Below are positions 33,586 through 43,354 of a DNA stretch of 64,000 bases, piece by piece. Numbering within the stretch: position 1 is the stretch's first letter; each line of letters begins with the position of its first letter. Origin of the DNA: Bacteroidales bacterium UBA4360 (GTDB lineage: Bacteria; Bacteroidota; Bacteroidia; Bacteroidales; UBA932); contig DGSO01000029.1 in the NCBI GenBank assembly GCA_002393945.1, positions 5,061 to 69,060 of the forward strand, read 5' to 3'. The position numbers and the translations under genes were made by a program. Below the pieces are notes generated by a model. The model had not been told where the DNA came from. It made no database searches and saw only the letters and a program-made list of their open reading frames with translations.

Positions 33586-34689
33586 ATCATTTTTTGCGGA
33601 AATCCGAAGTATGCGTTTTGTGGCTGCCGTAACGCGTACTGAATGGTCTATGCAGAAACCGGCTACGGCGAGCACGTGGTGCGGATTTCCGGCATCCTTG
33701 ACTAGTGTTGCGGCATGCTTGTCCTCTACGTCGAAATGGTGGTCTGTGAACCAGTCCTGAAGCTTCTTTTTCCCAGGAGCCCCCAGCGGCCGTATCCAGT
33801 CTCCTGACTCCCAATGACCCTCAAAGTAGTCTCCGGCCTTGTCGGCATCCATTATGAGCATCCCTTGGGGCTGGATGACTGGACTTGAACCATCCCATTT
33901 TTCTTCTTGAATGATGTAGGAGTTTGTGGAGGCATACCCTCCGGAAACTGTAGCCGCCCGTGGCTTCATGAACGGGAGGGGCCCGCTGCCGGAGGCAGTG
34001 GGAGGGACGAGGACCGAAGGTCCGAAGGTTTCAGGAGGGTATGCCTCCACAAACTCTGCGAACCGTTTCATGTCTTCATTCAAAGTCCGGATGAACGACG
34101 GATTAATCTCCCTGAAGACGGGGAAAACGAGGTTGCGGATTTTGTTCCTCTTGTACTCGTTTTCTGCATTTGTGCAGTCTTCTCTCCATGAGAGATCGTG
34201 CTCTTCGGCAAATGCCTCGATATCCTCTCTGGTCATGTCCAGAAGGGGACGGAGGAGGGGAATATCGGCAAAGTCCGGGTCCGGGACGGAGCCTTCCTTT
34301 TTCATCCCGGTAATGCCTTTGAGGCCTGTGCCGCGGAGGATGTTGAGGATGAGGGTTTCGGCATTGTCGTTGGCGTTGTGCGCCACGGCGACGGCCTCGT
34401 AGCCATGTTCCTTGCATAGTTCTCCGAACCAGTGGTAACGGAGCCTGCGGGCTGCCATCTCGGTGCTTATCTTTTCGGATGCGGCGTACTCAAGCGTCTC
34501 AAAATGCCGTACGTGGCACTCTATGCCGTATTTTGAAGCCCACTCGCGGACAAAGGCTTCATCCGAGTCGGATTCCTTTCCGCGGAGGTGGAAGTTGCAG
34601 TGTGCAATTGCGAAAGGCCCGCCCTCGAGGCGGACCTTTTCTGCAAGGCACATGGAGTCTATGCCTCCACTGACTGCAACAAGTAGCAT
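33583..34689 (-). CDS. tilS: tRNA(Ile)-lysidine synthetase carrying an in-frame palindromic element
   Basis: 368-aa enzyme that makes lysidine at C34 of tRNA-Ile(CAU). The PP-loop SGGIDS is at 7-12 and the NTD runs to about residue 210. Residues about 212-256 are encoded by a 135-base palindromic element (33921-34055) and are Pro/Gly/Ser-rich, unlike any TilS segment I know. The following C-terminal domain with RPLGAPGKKKLQDWF and the late strands is intact. The central helical CTD1 of about 80-100 residues found in long TilS proteins appears missing, so the element sits at, or replaces, that domain. The frame stays open and the gene is essential elsewhere, so it is probably functional. Three bases from the DUF3078 gene. 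Confidence 0.9.
   Translation of the reverse strand: MLLVAVSGGIDSMCLAEKVRLEGGPFAIAHCNFHLRGKESDSDEAFVREWASKYGIECHVRHFETLEYAASEKISTEMAARRLRYHWFGELCKEHGYEAVAVAHNANDNAETLILNILRGTGLKGITGMKKEGSVPDPDFADIPLLRPLLDMTREDIEAFAEEHDLSWREDCTNAENEYKRNKIRNLVFPVFREINPSFIRTLNEDMKRFAEFVEAYPPETFGPSVLVPPTASGSGPLPFMKPRAATVSGGYASTNSYIIQEEKWDGSSPVIQPQGMLIMDADKAGDYFEGHWESGDWIRPLGAPGKKKLQDWFTDHHFDVEDKHAATLVKDAGNPHHVLAVAGFCIDHSVRVTAATKRILRISAKND
33921..34055. repeat. 135-bp palindromic element inside tilS
   Basis: Terminal inverted repeats of 28 bases (33921-33948 and 34028-34055) match at 27 positions; the outer 22 are identical and begin AGTTTGTGGAGG. The interior has smaller hairpins (CTGCCGGAGGCAG, GGACCGAAGGTCC). 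Its length is 45 codons exactly, so the tilS frame is kept. It resembles in principle the palindromic elements known to sit inside Rickettsia genes. No target duplication is evident. Confidence 0.85.
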
Positions 34690-34692
34690 AAA

Positions 34693-35730
34693 CTACCTTT
34701 TGTGTGAGATTGTATAGGTGAAGCCGAACTCCAGGAATTCCTTGAACTGTACGCCCTTGGCGTCAGGGGTGCCGTCTGCGTCCGTGTCTTTTACCTTTAC
34801 CAGAGGATCGTAAATCATGTTGGTGGAAACGGTGAGGGCAAAGTACTTGGCAAGTTTCCAGAATACCTTGTTGTCCCATGTCACACGGGGCTCAACCTTG
34901 GGGGTAAGGTAGTTGTAGAACAGGGCAAGCTGGGTGGTGTAGGTGAAGTTGTCGTTGATCACCCATGAAGCGTCGGCCTTGACCTGGGCACCGAATTCGA
35001 ATCGTGCAGGCTTCCATGCGGTGGCTTTGCCGTCGGTACCGGTAGCCGTTACTTCCATACCGTATTTGTCACGCAGCGTTTCGTTTGAAACGATTACGAC
35101 ACCGCCGGTAAGGGGAGCGACGTTGAGTGAGAACCAGGGCTTGGGTGTCCACAGGAGACCGAGACCCAGATTGATGTATGCCGGAGAGAAGAGACCGGAC
35201 TGGATAGTCCTGGCATTGAGCCAGTCTTCTTTGGTGGGCTCTGTTTCACCGTCAGTTGAAGGAGTGCCGTACTTGAAGTTGTCGCCGAACTGGGTCTTGA
35301 AGTCGAAGTTGGCAGAATATGACAAGTGACGGATAGGAGTCTCGAAGCCCCATTTGGATTCGAAGTAGATGCGGTCCTTGTTCTTCTGGTAGATGGGCTT
35401 GTCGGCAGAATAGAGTGTGCCGTAATCGAGCTGGAGACGGTTGTTCCAGATCATCTTGTCCTTGGCGTAATTGGCGCTGGCGTCAATGTTGCCTGCAAGG
35501 GTGATGGTGTTGTAACCACCTGCAGCCCACTGGGAAAGATAAGTCTGGCCAAAGTTGATGTTGGTCTGGATGGTGTTTGTCCAGTAGGTGGGCTTGGGTG
35601 CCGCTACCGGAACTTCTTCTGCCTGGCTGAGGGCTGCCGCAGCCTCTGCTGCTGCGCTCTGAGCGTCCTGGGCGTATGCCGCAAATGTGCCTGCGAGGGC
35701 AATTGCTATGAATGTGAATGCTTTTTTCAT
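34693..35730 (-). CDS. DUF3078-domain exported protein, probable outer-membrane barrel
   Basis: 345-aa protein with a signal peptide (MKKAFTFIAIALAG...AYAQ) that fixes the start at 35730. An Ala-rich linker (about 20-50) leads to alternating aromatic strands (for example TIQTNINFGQTYLSQWAAGGYNT is spread over the first strands) and a final strand ending YTISHKR. The pattern fits the DUF3078 family of predicted outer-membrane beta-barrels; function unknown. A TATATTTG box lies in the last codons of proS, 15 bases before the ATG, so it may be transcribed both with proS and alone. Confidence 0.82.
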   Translation of the reverse strand: MKKAFTFIAIALAGTFAAYAQDAQSAAAEAAAALSQAEEVPVAAPKPTYWTNTIQTNINFGQTYLSQWAAGGYNTITLAGNIDASANYAKDKMIWNNRLQLDYGTLYSADKPIYQKNKDRIYFESKWGFETPIRHLSYSANFDFKTQFGDNFKYGTPSTDGETEPTKEDWLNARTIQSGLFSPAYINLGLGLLWTPKPWFSLNVAPLTGGVVIVSNETLRDKYGMEVTATGTDGKATAWKPARFEFGAQVKADASWVINDNFTYTTQLALFYNYLTPKVEPRVTWDNKVFWKLAKYFALTVSTNMIYDPLVKVKDTDADGTPDAKGVQFKEFLEFGFTYTISHKR

Positions 35731-35731
35731 A

Positions 35732-37210
35732 TTAATATGATCTTGCAAATATAACTCTCTGGTGTGAAGGCTTGCCGGTGTAGATGCATTTGCCTTCTTC
35801 AATGCATACTGCGCTGTCTACAGGGATGCAGCGGATAGTTGCCTTGGTCTCTTCCTGGATCTTGGCCTCGGTTTCGGCAGTGCCGTCCCAGTGGCAGAGG
35901 AGGAAGCCGCCCTTTTCGATTTCTTCCTTGAACTCCTCCCAGGTGTCTACCTTGCGGATGGATGCATCGCGGAATGCGAGGGCTTTGTTGTAAATGGTTT
36001 TCTGGATGTCGTCAAGAAGGTCGATGATGCGGTCCTCAAGGCCTTCGATGGGTTCGGAAATCTTTTCGAGGGTGTCTCTGCGGGCTACTTCCACGGTGCC
36101 GTTCTGAAGGTCGCGGGGACCCATTGCAAGGCGCACCGGGACGCCCTTGAGCTCCCATTCAGCGAATTTGAAGCCGGGACGGAGGGTGTCTCTGTCGTCG
36201 ATTTCCACGCTGTGGCCCTTGGCTTCGAGGGCTTTCTTGAGCTCATACATCTTGTCAAGGACGGCGTTGTGCTCTTCGTCGCTCTTGTAGATAGGAACCA
36301 TCACAACCTGGATAGGGGCGAGGGCAGGGGGGAGGACAAGGCCGTTGTCGTCTCCGTGGGCCATGATGAGCGCGCCCATAAGACGTGTCGATACGCCCCA
36401 GGATGTTGCCCAGACGTATTCGTCCTTGCCTTCCTTGTTGGTGAAGGTGACGTCGAAGCTCTTGGCGAAATTCTGTCCAAGGAAGTGGGAAGTGCCTGCC
36501 TGGAGGGCTTTGCCGTCCTGCATCATGGCCTCGATGGTCATGGTGTCGAGGGCGCCTGCAAAGCGCTCGCCCGGGCTCTTGTGGCCGACCACCACCGGAA
36601 GTGCCATGACTTCACGGGCGAAACGGGCATACACGTCTACCATGCGCTGCTTTTCCTCTTCTGCCTCCTGTGCCGTTGCGTGTGCCGTGTGGCCTTCCTG
36701 CCAGAGGAATTCAGCGGTGCGGAGGAAGAGGCGGGTCCTCATTTCCCAGCGCACTACGTTGCACCACTGGTTGCAGAGCACGGGAAGGTCTCTCCAGGAG
36801 TGAATCCAGTTCTTGTAGGTGTTCCAGATGATGGTTTCAGAGGTAGGACGGACGATGAGTTCCTCTTCCAGCTTGGCGGAAGGATCCACAACGATTCCGT
36901 TGCCGTTGGGATCGTTCATGAGCCTGTGGTGAGTGACCACGGCGCACTCCTTGGCGAAGCCTGCTACATGCTCTGCTTCACGGGAGAAGAAACTCTTGGG
37001 TATGAAGAGGGGGAAGTATGCGTTCTTTACTCCGGTCTCCTTGAACATACCGTCAAGGATGCTCTGCATCTTTTCCCAAATTGCATATCCGTAAGGCTTT
37101 ATGACCATGCAGCCGCGCACTGCGGACTGCTCGGCCAAATCGGCCTTTACAACCAGGTCATTGTACCACTGGGAGTAGTTGTCGGACCTCTTGGTTACCT
37201 CTTTTGCCAT
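35732..37210 (-). CDS. proS: prolyl-tRNA synthetase, archaeal/eukaryotic-type short form
   Basis: 492-aa class II synthetase charging tRNA-Pro. Motif 2 (RTRLFLRTAEFLWQEGHTAH) and motif 3 regions are present. There is no editing insertion between motifs 2 and 3, and an extra C-terminal zinc-like domain follows the anticodon domain, which marks the archaeal/eukaryotic type that Bacteroidota use. The start at 37210 is chosen as MAKEVTKRSDNYSQWY, the family N-terminus. A TATATTTG box at 37314-37321 implies a leader of about 100 bases with inverted repeats. Confidence 0.96.
   Translation of the reverse strand: MAKEVTKRSDNYSQWYNDLVVKADLAEQSAVRGCMVIKPYGYAIWEKMQSILDGMFKETGVKNAYFPLFIPKSFFSREAEHVAGFAKECAVVTHHRLMNDPNGNGIVVDPSAKLEEELIVRPTSETIIWNTYKNWIHSWRDLPVLCNQWCNVVRWEMRTRLFLRTAEFLWQEGHTAHATAQEAEEEKQRMVDVYARFAREVMALPVVVGHKSPGERFAGALDTMTIEAMMQDGKALQAGTSHFLGQNFAKSFDVTFTNKEGKDEYVWATSWGVSTRLMGALIMAHGDDNGLVLPPALAPIQVVMVPIYKSDEEHNAVLDKMYELKKALEAKGHSVEIDDRDTLRPGFKFAEWELKGVPVRLAMGPRDLQNGTVEVARRDTLEKISEPIEGLEDRIIDLLDDIQKTIYNKALAFRDASIRKVDTWEEFKEEIEKGGFLLCHWDGTAETEAKIQEETKATIRCIPVDSAVCIEEGKCIYTGKPSHQRVIFARSY
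35746..35753 (-). promoter_or_regulatory. -7 element inside proS for the DUF3078 gene
   Basis: TATATTTG on the minus strand within the last codons of proS, 15 bases before the DUF3078 ATG. No clear -33 box. Confidence 0.45.
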
Positions 37211-37258
37211 ATTCTGTTTGCTTTTTTTTTGAATTTGCGTTAATATTGTATCCCGAAA

Positions 37259-37297
37259 CATGAAATGCAGGTATGGAACTTGCATGATTGTTTCATG
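37259..37297 (-). promoter_or_regulatory. nested inverted repeats in the proS leader
   Basis: CATGAAA (37259-37265) pairs with TTTCATG (37291-37297) and ATGCA (37265-37269) with TGCAT (37281-37285). A rival hairpin GCATGA/TCATGC (37282-37298) uses overlapping bases. The two alternatives could switch, but no regulator is known. Confidence 0.35.
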
Positions 37298-37313
37298 CCG
37301 GGCTTTTCCGGCG

Positions 37314-37321
37314 CAAATATA
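37314..37321 (-). promoter_or_regulatory. candidate -7 element for proS
   Basis: TATATTTG on the minus strand, 103 bases before the proS ATG. It is the only perfect TAnnTTTG in the intergenic region. Confidence 0.5.
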
Positions 37322-37354
37322 CGGATTTTATTGCAATTTAAGGAGGATCTGACA

Positions 37355-38632
37355 ATGAAAATAAGAATCATGGCGTACCTGTCGGCCATCATTGCCGCCT
37401 TGTCGTGCTCATCCCTAAGCCAACTGCAGACCCAAACCTTCGACGACGGCCTCTACGTAAGCTCTAAAGCAGACGTAGTCAAGACCGTAACCCCGGAGGT
37501 CCCTGAAAGCGAAATAGACAATCTCCTGGCAGACAGTCGGGAAACCGCAACCCTGCTTCTGAGCAGCGGGGACACACTTCAGGTGCGTCCCGGCCAGACC
37601 GTCAAATTCGCACCCACCGAAATAACGGTTCTCAACACAACACCTTCATGGTATTACAGCCCCTGGTACTACAACTCATGGTATTGGGACTATGATTACT
37701 GGTACAGGCCGTACCGCTATTACAGCTGGTATTATGACCCTTGGTACCACTGGGATCCCTGGTATTATGACTATTACTGGTACAGACCGTACCGCCACTA
37801 TTACAGCTGGTACTATGATCCCTGGTACTATGACTCATGGTATTACGGTCCGCACTACTATCACGGCTATTACGGATACTATCATCACGGCTATGGCTGG
37901 TATGACCGTTACTGGTATGGCGGAGGCCGCCACTACTGGGGCCCCTCACGTGCAGCTAGCCTCGGTCACAGGGACGGCAACTTCACCACCCGCGGCGGCG
38001 TCAACCGTACCGGAGGCATAGGAGCATCCCGCTCTTCTGTCGCAATGAAGGGCACGGGCGCATCGGCAGCTTCCACGTCCCGCTTCAGTGCAAGTCCTTC
38101 CAGGGCTTCAAGGTCTGCGGGTACAGCTGTGAGAAGCGTCGCCAGAACGAGCGCGTCTGCAACCAGAAGCTCCGGTTCCTCCGCAGCCAGGAGTACCGGC
38201 AGTTCGGCAGGAAGGAGTACGGTGTCCCGTTCTTCGTCGGCAGGCAGTTCTTCCCGCTCATCATCGATGGGTAGCAGAAGCTCTTCCCGCTCCTCATCCG
38301 TCGGCAGCAGCACCCGTTCAAGCTCCGGGCGCTCTTCCTCAACAAGGTCTTCCGGCAGCGGCAGCTACCGCTCTTCCGGTTCCTCGTCATACCGCTCCTC
38401 CGGATCATCGAGTTACCGTTCTTCCGGAAGCAGCTCCTCTTCTACCCGCAGTTCGTCATCGTCCTACGGCGGAGGAAGCTACCGCTCATCGGGAAGCAGC
38501 TCGTCTTCTTCAAGAGGCTCTTACAGCGGCGGTTCATCACACTCATCCGGCTCCTCTCATTCATCGGGATCTTCACATTCGTCCGGCGGTTCATCATCGC
38601 ACTCCAGCGGCGGTGGCGGTGGACGCAGATAA
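37355..38632 (+). CDS. lipoprotein with Tyr/Trp-rich and Ser/Arg-rich low-complexity halves
   Basis: 425-aa lipoprotein (lipobox ALSC, near residue 18) with a strong ribosome site AGGAGG at 37341-37346. Residues about 25-95 form an ordinary domain (TLLLSSGDTLQVRPGQTVKF). Residues about 98-200 are extremely rich in Tyr and Trp, with a near-repeat of YWYRPYR-YYSWYYDPWY about 35 residues apart. Residues about 205-425 are Ser, Arg and Gly-rich, with short repeats such as YRSSGSSS and SSHSSG. No enzyme motif. The composition suggests a disordered, adhesive or cross-linkable surface protein, but that is inference. No family recognised. Confidence 0.8.
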   Translation: MKIRIMAYLSAIIAALSCSSLSQLQTQTFDDGLYVSSKADVVKTVTPEVPESEIDNLLADSRETATLLLSSGDTLQVRPGQTVKFAPTEITVLNTTPSWYYSPWYYNSWYWDYDYWYRPYRYYSWYYDPWYHWDPWYYDYYWYRPYRHYYSWYYDPWYYDSWYYGPHYYHGYYGYYHHGYGWYDRYWYGGGRHYWGPSRAASLGHRDGNFTTRGGVNRTGGIGASRSSVAMKGTGASAASTSRFSASPSRASRSAGTAVRSVARTSASATRSSGSSAARSTGSSAGRSTVSRSSSAGSSSRSSSMGSRSSSRSSSVGSSTRSSSGRSSSTRSSGSGSYRSSGSSSYRSSGSSSYRSSGSSSSSTRSSSSSYGGGSYRSSGSSSSSSRGSYSGGSSHSSGSSHSSGSSHSSGGSSSHSSGGGGGRR

Positions 38633-38644
38633 ATACACTGAAGT

Positions 38645-40297
38645 ATGAAAAAGATTATCGGCATATTTTTCCTGCTTGGCATGTCCCTTGGTCTGAGTGC
38701 CCAGGACTGGCAGGATGCATATCTCTTCTCGGAGAACAATTACATCGGCACGGCCCGCAGCGCTGCAATGGGTAACGCCATGACTGCGCTTGGAGGAGAT
38801 CCGGGTTCACTCGGCATCAACCCTGCAGGCTCTTCGGTGGCTTCCTATTCGCAGTTCTATATCAGCTCCGGCCTCAGTATAAGCACTGCTTATGCTTCCG
38901 GTACTGTGCCGTCAGGCAGCTCGGAACCCACCGGCTTCGGAGATGAGGTAAAATCGTCCCGTACCCGTTTCAAGATGCCCAGCTTCGGCTATACCATGAA
39001 TTTTGATACCGGGCGCCGCAGCGGTCTCAAGAGAATGTCCCTGGGTTTCGTGTTCAACACCACCAATGACTATACTCACAGGTTCAATGCCAGTGGTGTG
39101 AACTCGCATGATTCCTTCGGCGCGTCCCTTGCCTCATCGGCGGACGGTTATCTGACAAATGTCATGGCAAATGAAGACTGGTATGCCACCGGAGATGCGT
39201 CCAAGATGCCTGCATGGATAGACATGGTAGGTTACAGGGCCGGTCTCATCAGCGGCGTAACCGGCGCAGACGGTGCATACATCGCCCTCTCCGAGGTCAT
39301 CGATGAGAACGGACAGTTCCGCATCGCCGCACCTCTTTATCAGGAGTACGGCCGCCAGACCAGGGGATACAAGGGAGACTTCATCATGAACTGGTCTGCA
39401 AACTGGTCTGACAAGTTCTTCCTTGGCATCAATGTGGGTATCGTGAACTCCTCCTACGGCATGGTGGAGTATTGGAAGGAGCAGCCCAACAACCCTTCAG
39501 ACTTCGAGCCCATCGAATTCTCCGACGGCACCACAGGCCGTTTTGCTGGCATGACGATGAAGAGGGATTACTCCATGGAAGGGAATGGCATCTATGCCAA
39601 ACTTGGAGCAATCTGGCTGCCGATTCCTTCCCTGCGCCTTGGCGCGGCAATCCAGACCCCTACCGCCTTTAATGTAATAGAGAAGTACTCCTATACCGGA
39701 CAGTCGGAGATTACCGGCCAGTACCGCGGCGCCGTCTCCAGCCCGGAAGACACCTGGGGCTACAGGATCAGGCAGCCTTTCCGCTACAATCTGGGTGCGG
39801 CCTTCGCCCTTGGCAAACTGGCCCTCCTGAGTGCCGATTATGAGTATGTCAACTACTCCCAGTCCGCATTCAAGAATTACAGCGGGGACGAGTATGACTT
39901 CGGCGATTACGATTTCTCCACCCAGAATGAGAACATCCGCAATTACCTTGGAGCATCCCGTTCCGTAAGGCTTGGTCTGGAATTCAAACCGCTTCCGGCC
40001 ATTGCGGTCCGTACCGGCTATATCTGGCAGGGCTCAGGCGTTGCCGACGGCTCCGAGGGTGCCAAGAAGACCGTCTCCTTCGGCCTTGGCTATTCCTCTT
40101 CCGGCTCCTTCTATGCCGATTTCGCCCTCCGCTTCCGCTTCATGCCCACAGAATTCATCGTCCCGTACAGCTATTATTACGCTCCGGATGAGACCAACCC
40201 TTATTATAAGGTCATCGATGACGGAATACTCACTCCTGAAATTGCAGTGGATTCCACCATTGCCGATGCCTTCCTAACATTTGGCTGGCGGTTCTGA
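38645..40297 (+). CDS. FadL/OmpP1-like outer-membrane transport protein
   Basis: 550-aa barrel protein with a signal peptide (to ...LSAQ). The N-terminal part SAAMGNAMTALGGDPGSLGINPAG is the usual plug-like opening of the OmpP1/FadL/TodX family in Bacteroidota, followed by many amphipathic strands and a C-terminal Phe (FGWRF). It probably passes hydrophobic molecules across the outer membrane. It begins 12 bases after the Tyr/Trp-rich lipoprotein, so the two may be co-expressed. A terminator precedes dnaK. Confidence 0.88.
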   Translation: MKKIIGIFFLLGMSLGLSAQDWQDAYLFSENNYIGTARSAAMGNAMTALGGDPGSLGINPAGSSVASYSQFYISSGLSISTAYASGTVPSGSSEPTGFGDEVKSSRTRFKMPSFGYTMNFDTGRRSGLKRMSLGFVFNTTNDYTHRFNASGVNSHDSFGASLASSADGYLTNVMANEDWYATGDASKMPAWIDMVGYRAGLISGVTGADGAYIALSEVIDENGQFRIAAPLYQEYGRQTRGYKGDFIMNWSANWSDKFFLGINVGIVNSSYGMVEYWKEQPNNPSDFEPIEFSDGTTGRFAGMTMKRDYSMEGNGIYAKLGAIWLPIPSLRLGAAIQTPTAFNVIEKYSYTGQSEITGQYRGAVSSPEDTWGYRIRQPFRYNLGAAFALGKLALLSADYEYVNYSQSAFKNYSGDEYDFGDYDFSTQNENIRNYLGASRSVRLGLEFKPLPAIAVRTGYIWQGSGVADGSEGAKKTVSFGLGYSSSGSFYADFALRFRFMPTEFIVPYSYYYAPDETNPYYKVIDDGILTPEIAVDSTIADAFLTFGWRF

Positions 40298-40358
40298 CAA
40301 GCATTTTTCTGCCATTTTGTCAGAGTTTGACCAGTGGCACGAAGTTCGATAAAACTAT

Positions 40359-40388
40359 GGCGTCGTCCGAAAAGGGCGGCGCCTTTTT
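40359..40388 (+). terminator. rho-independent terminator before dnaK
   Basis: GGCGTCGTCC (40359-40368) pairs with GGGCGGCGCC (40374-40383), with two G-T pairs, over GAAAA; five T follow. Confidence 0.78.
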
Positions 40389-40420
40389 GATAAGTAAAAC
40401 AAATAAAAACAAACAATACT

Positions 40421-42319
<1,899 letters not shown>

Positions 42320-42331
42320 GCGATCTTATTT

Positions 42332-42364
42332 AATCCCCTCCCGGTCCGGGAGGGGATTATTTTA
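42332..42364 (+). terminator. strong rho-independent terminator after dnaK
   Basis: A 13-bp perfect stem, AATCCCCTCCCGG (42332-42344) with its complement at 42346-42358, over a one-base nominal loop, followed by ATTTTAT. Confidence 0.85.
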
Positions 42365-42370
42365 TGTGCA

Positions 42371-42400
42371 TTGTCAATAAGAAAAAAATGATTAATTTTG
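42371..42400 (+). promoter_or_regulatory. full -33/-7 promoter for the coiled-coil protein
   Basis: TTG (42371-42373), 19 bases, TAATTTTG (42393-42400); the ATG is 39 bases downstream. Perfect consensus spacing suggests strong expression. Confidence 0.82.
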
Positions 42401-42439
42401 TGGGTTAGAAAAGTAGTGAACAAATAAATATCAAAAACA

Positions 42440-43351
42440 ATGAAAAAGCTTATTCTCAGTGCTATCGCAGTCCTGGCAGTTGTATTCTCTGCACAGGCTC
42501 AGACCAACAAGGAAGCTATCGAAGCAGCAAAGCAGAAGGTAGACGAGCATCAGGCCGCCCTTGCAGAGGCAGTACGTGCCGCAGACCAGCAGGCTATCGA
42601 CAGCCAGAAGGAGATTGATATCCTCCGTCAGCAGTCAGAGCAGGCCCAGGCCCAGTACAACCAGGGCAAGAAGTCTCTTTCCGTGATGAAGGAATCCCTC
42701 AAGGCAAAGCAGAACGTCATCAAGGCCAAGAAGCAGGCCCTCAAACTCGAAAAGAAGACCCGCAAGGTCGATGACGGCACCCTCGACGCTGCCGACAAAA
42801 TGGCCATCCAGCAGTCCGAGCAGGACATCAAGGACCTCCAGGCAGACCTCGTTCTCGCAAAGCGCGACTACAAGGAAGCAGAGGCCAAGGTAAAGCTCTC
42901 CAAGAAGGCCGTTACCGATGCCAAGAAGCAGATTGACGCTGCAAAGAAGAACGTCGCTGCTGCAAACAAGGAAGTGAGCGCCGCCAAGAAGCAGGTTGCA
43001 GCTGCAAAGCAGGAAGTGAAGAAGCAGGAAGACATCGCCGCAAAGCAGGAAGAACTCATCAAGGCCCAGAAGGCTGCTGAGGAAGCCGCTGCAAAGGCAG
43101 AGGTTGCTGCCGCAAAGGCAGACTACGCTGCAAGCCAGGTCCAGGAACAGGCCGAAACCGTCGAGCGTGTAGTCAGCGAGACTGAGAAAGCCCTCGCCGA
43201 GCAGAAGGCAGAAGCTGCAGGTGTTGCAGTGGTGAAGGCCACAGAAGAGACCGCCAAAGAGGCAGTCAAGGAAGTAGCAGAAGAAGTAAAGGAAGCTGTC
43301 GAGGAGGTTGCTGCTCCCGCCGCTCCCGAGGTGGTTCCTACTGCAGAGTAA
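42440..43351 (+). CDS. exported Ala/Lys/Glu-rich coiled-coil protein
   Basis: 303-aa protein with a signal peptide (MKKLILSAIAVLAVV...AQAQ). Almost the whole mature part is predicted coiled coil: heptads rich in Ala, Lys, Gln and Glu (about 25-260), with repeats such as AAKKNVAAANKEVSAAKKQV. It ends in an acidic Glu/Val/Ala-rich tail with prolines. There is no catalytic motif and I recognise no family beyond generic coiled coil. A perfect promoter and an isolated transcription unit suggest an abundant periplasmic or envelope structural protein. Confidence 0.8.
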   Translation: MKKLILSAIAVLAVVFSAQAQTNKEAIEAAKQKVDEHQAALAEAVRAADQQAIDSQKEIDILRQQSEQAQAQYNQGKKSLSVMKESLKAKQNVIKAKKQALKLEKKTRKVDDGTLDAADKMAIQQSEQDIKDLQADLVLAKRDYKEAEAKVKLSKKAVTDAKKQIDAAKKNVAAANKEVSAAKKQVAAAKQEVKKQEDIAAKQEELIKAQKAAEEAAAKAEVAAAKADYAASQVQEQAETVERVVSETEKALAEQKAEAAGVAVVKATEETAKEAVKEVAEEVKEAVEEVAAPAAPEVVPTAE

Positions 43352-43354
43352 TCT

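Noticed and set aside
31899..33632. 577-codon frame on the plus strand opposite gpmI and lpxD
   Set aside because: Lies across two certain genes on the other strand, no motif, Cys/Val-rich shadow composition.
35891..37243. 450-codon frame opposite proS
   Set aside because: Antisense to an intact synthetase with no recognisable domain or promoter.
37211..37310. T-box type leader for proS
   Set aside because: No T-box consensus and the class is essentially restricted to other phyla; kept only as an unspecified structured leader.
38200..38630. Short regular repeats that could suggest a CRISPR or satellite array
   Set aside because: They are Ser/Arg/Gly codon repeats inside an open frame; unit length and spacing are irregular and no cas gene is present.
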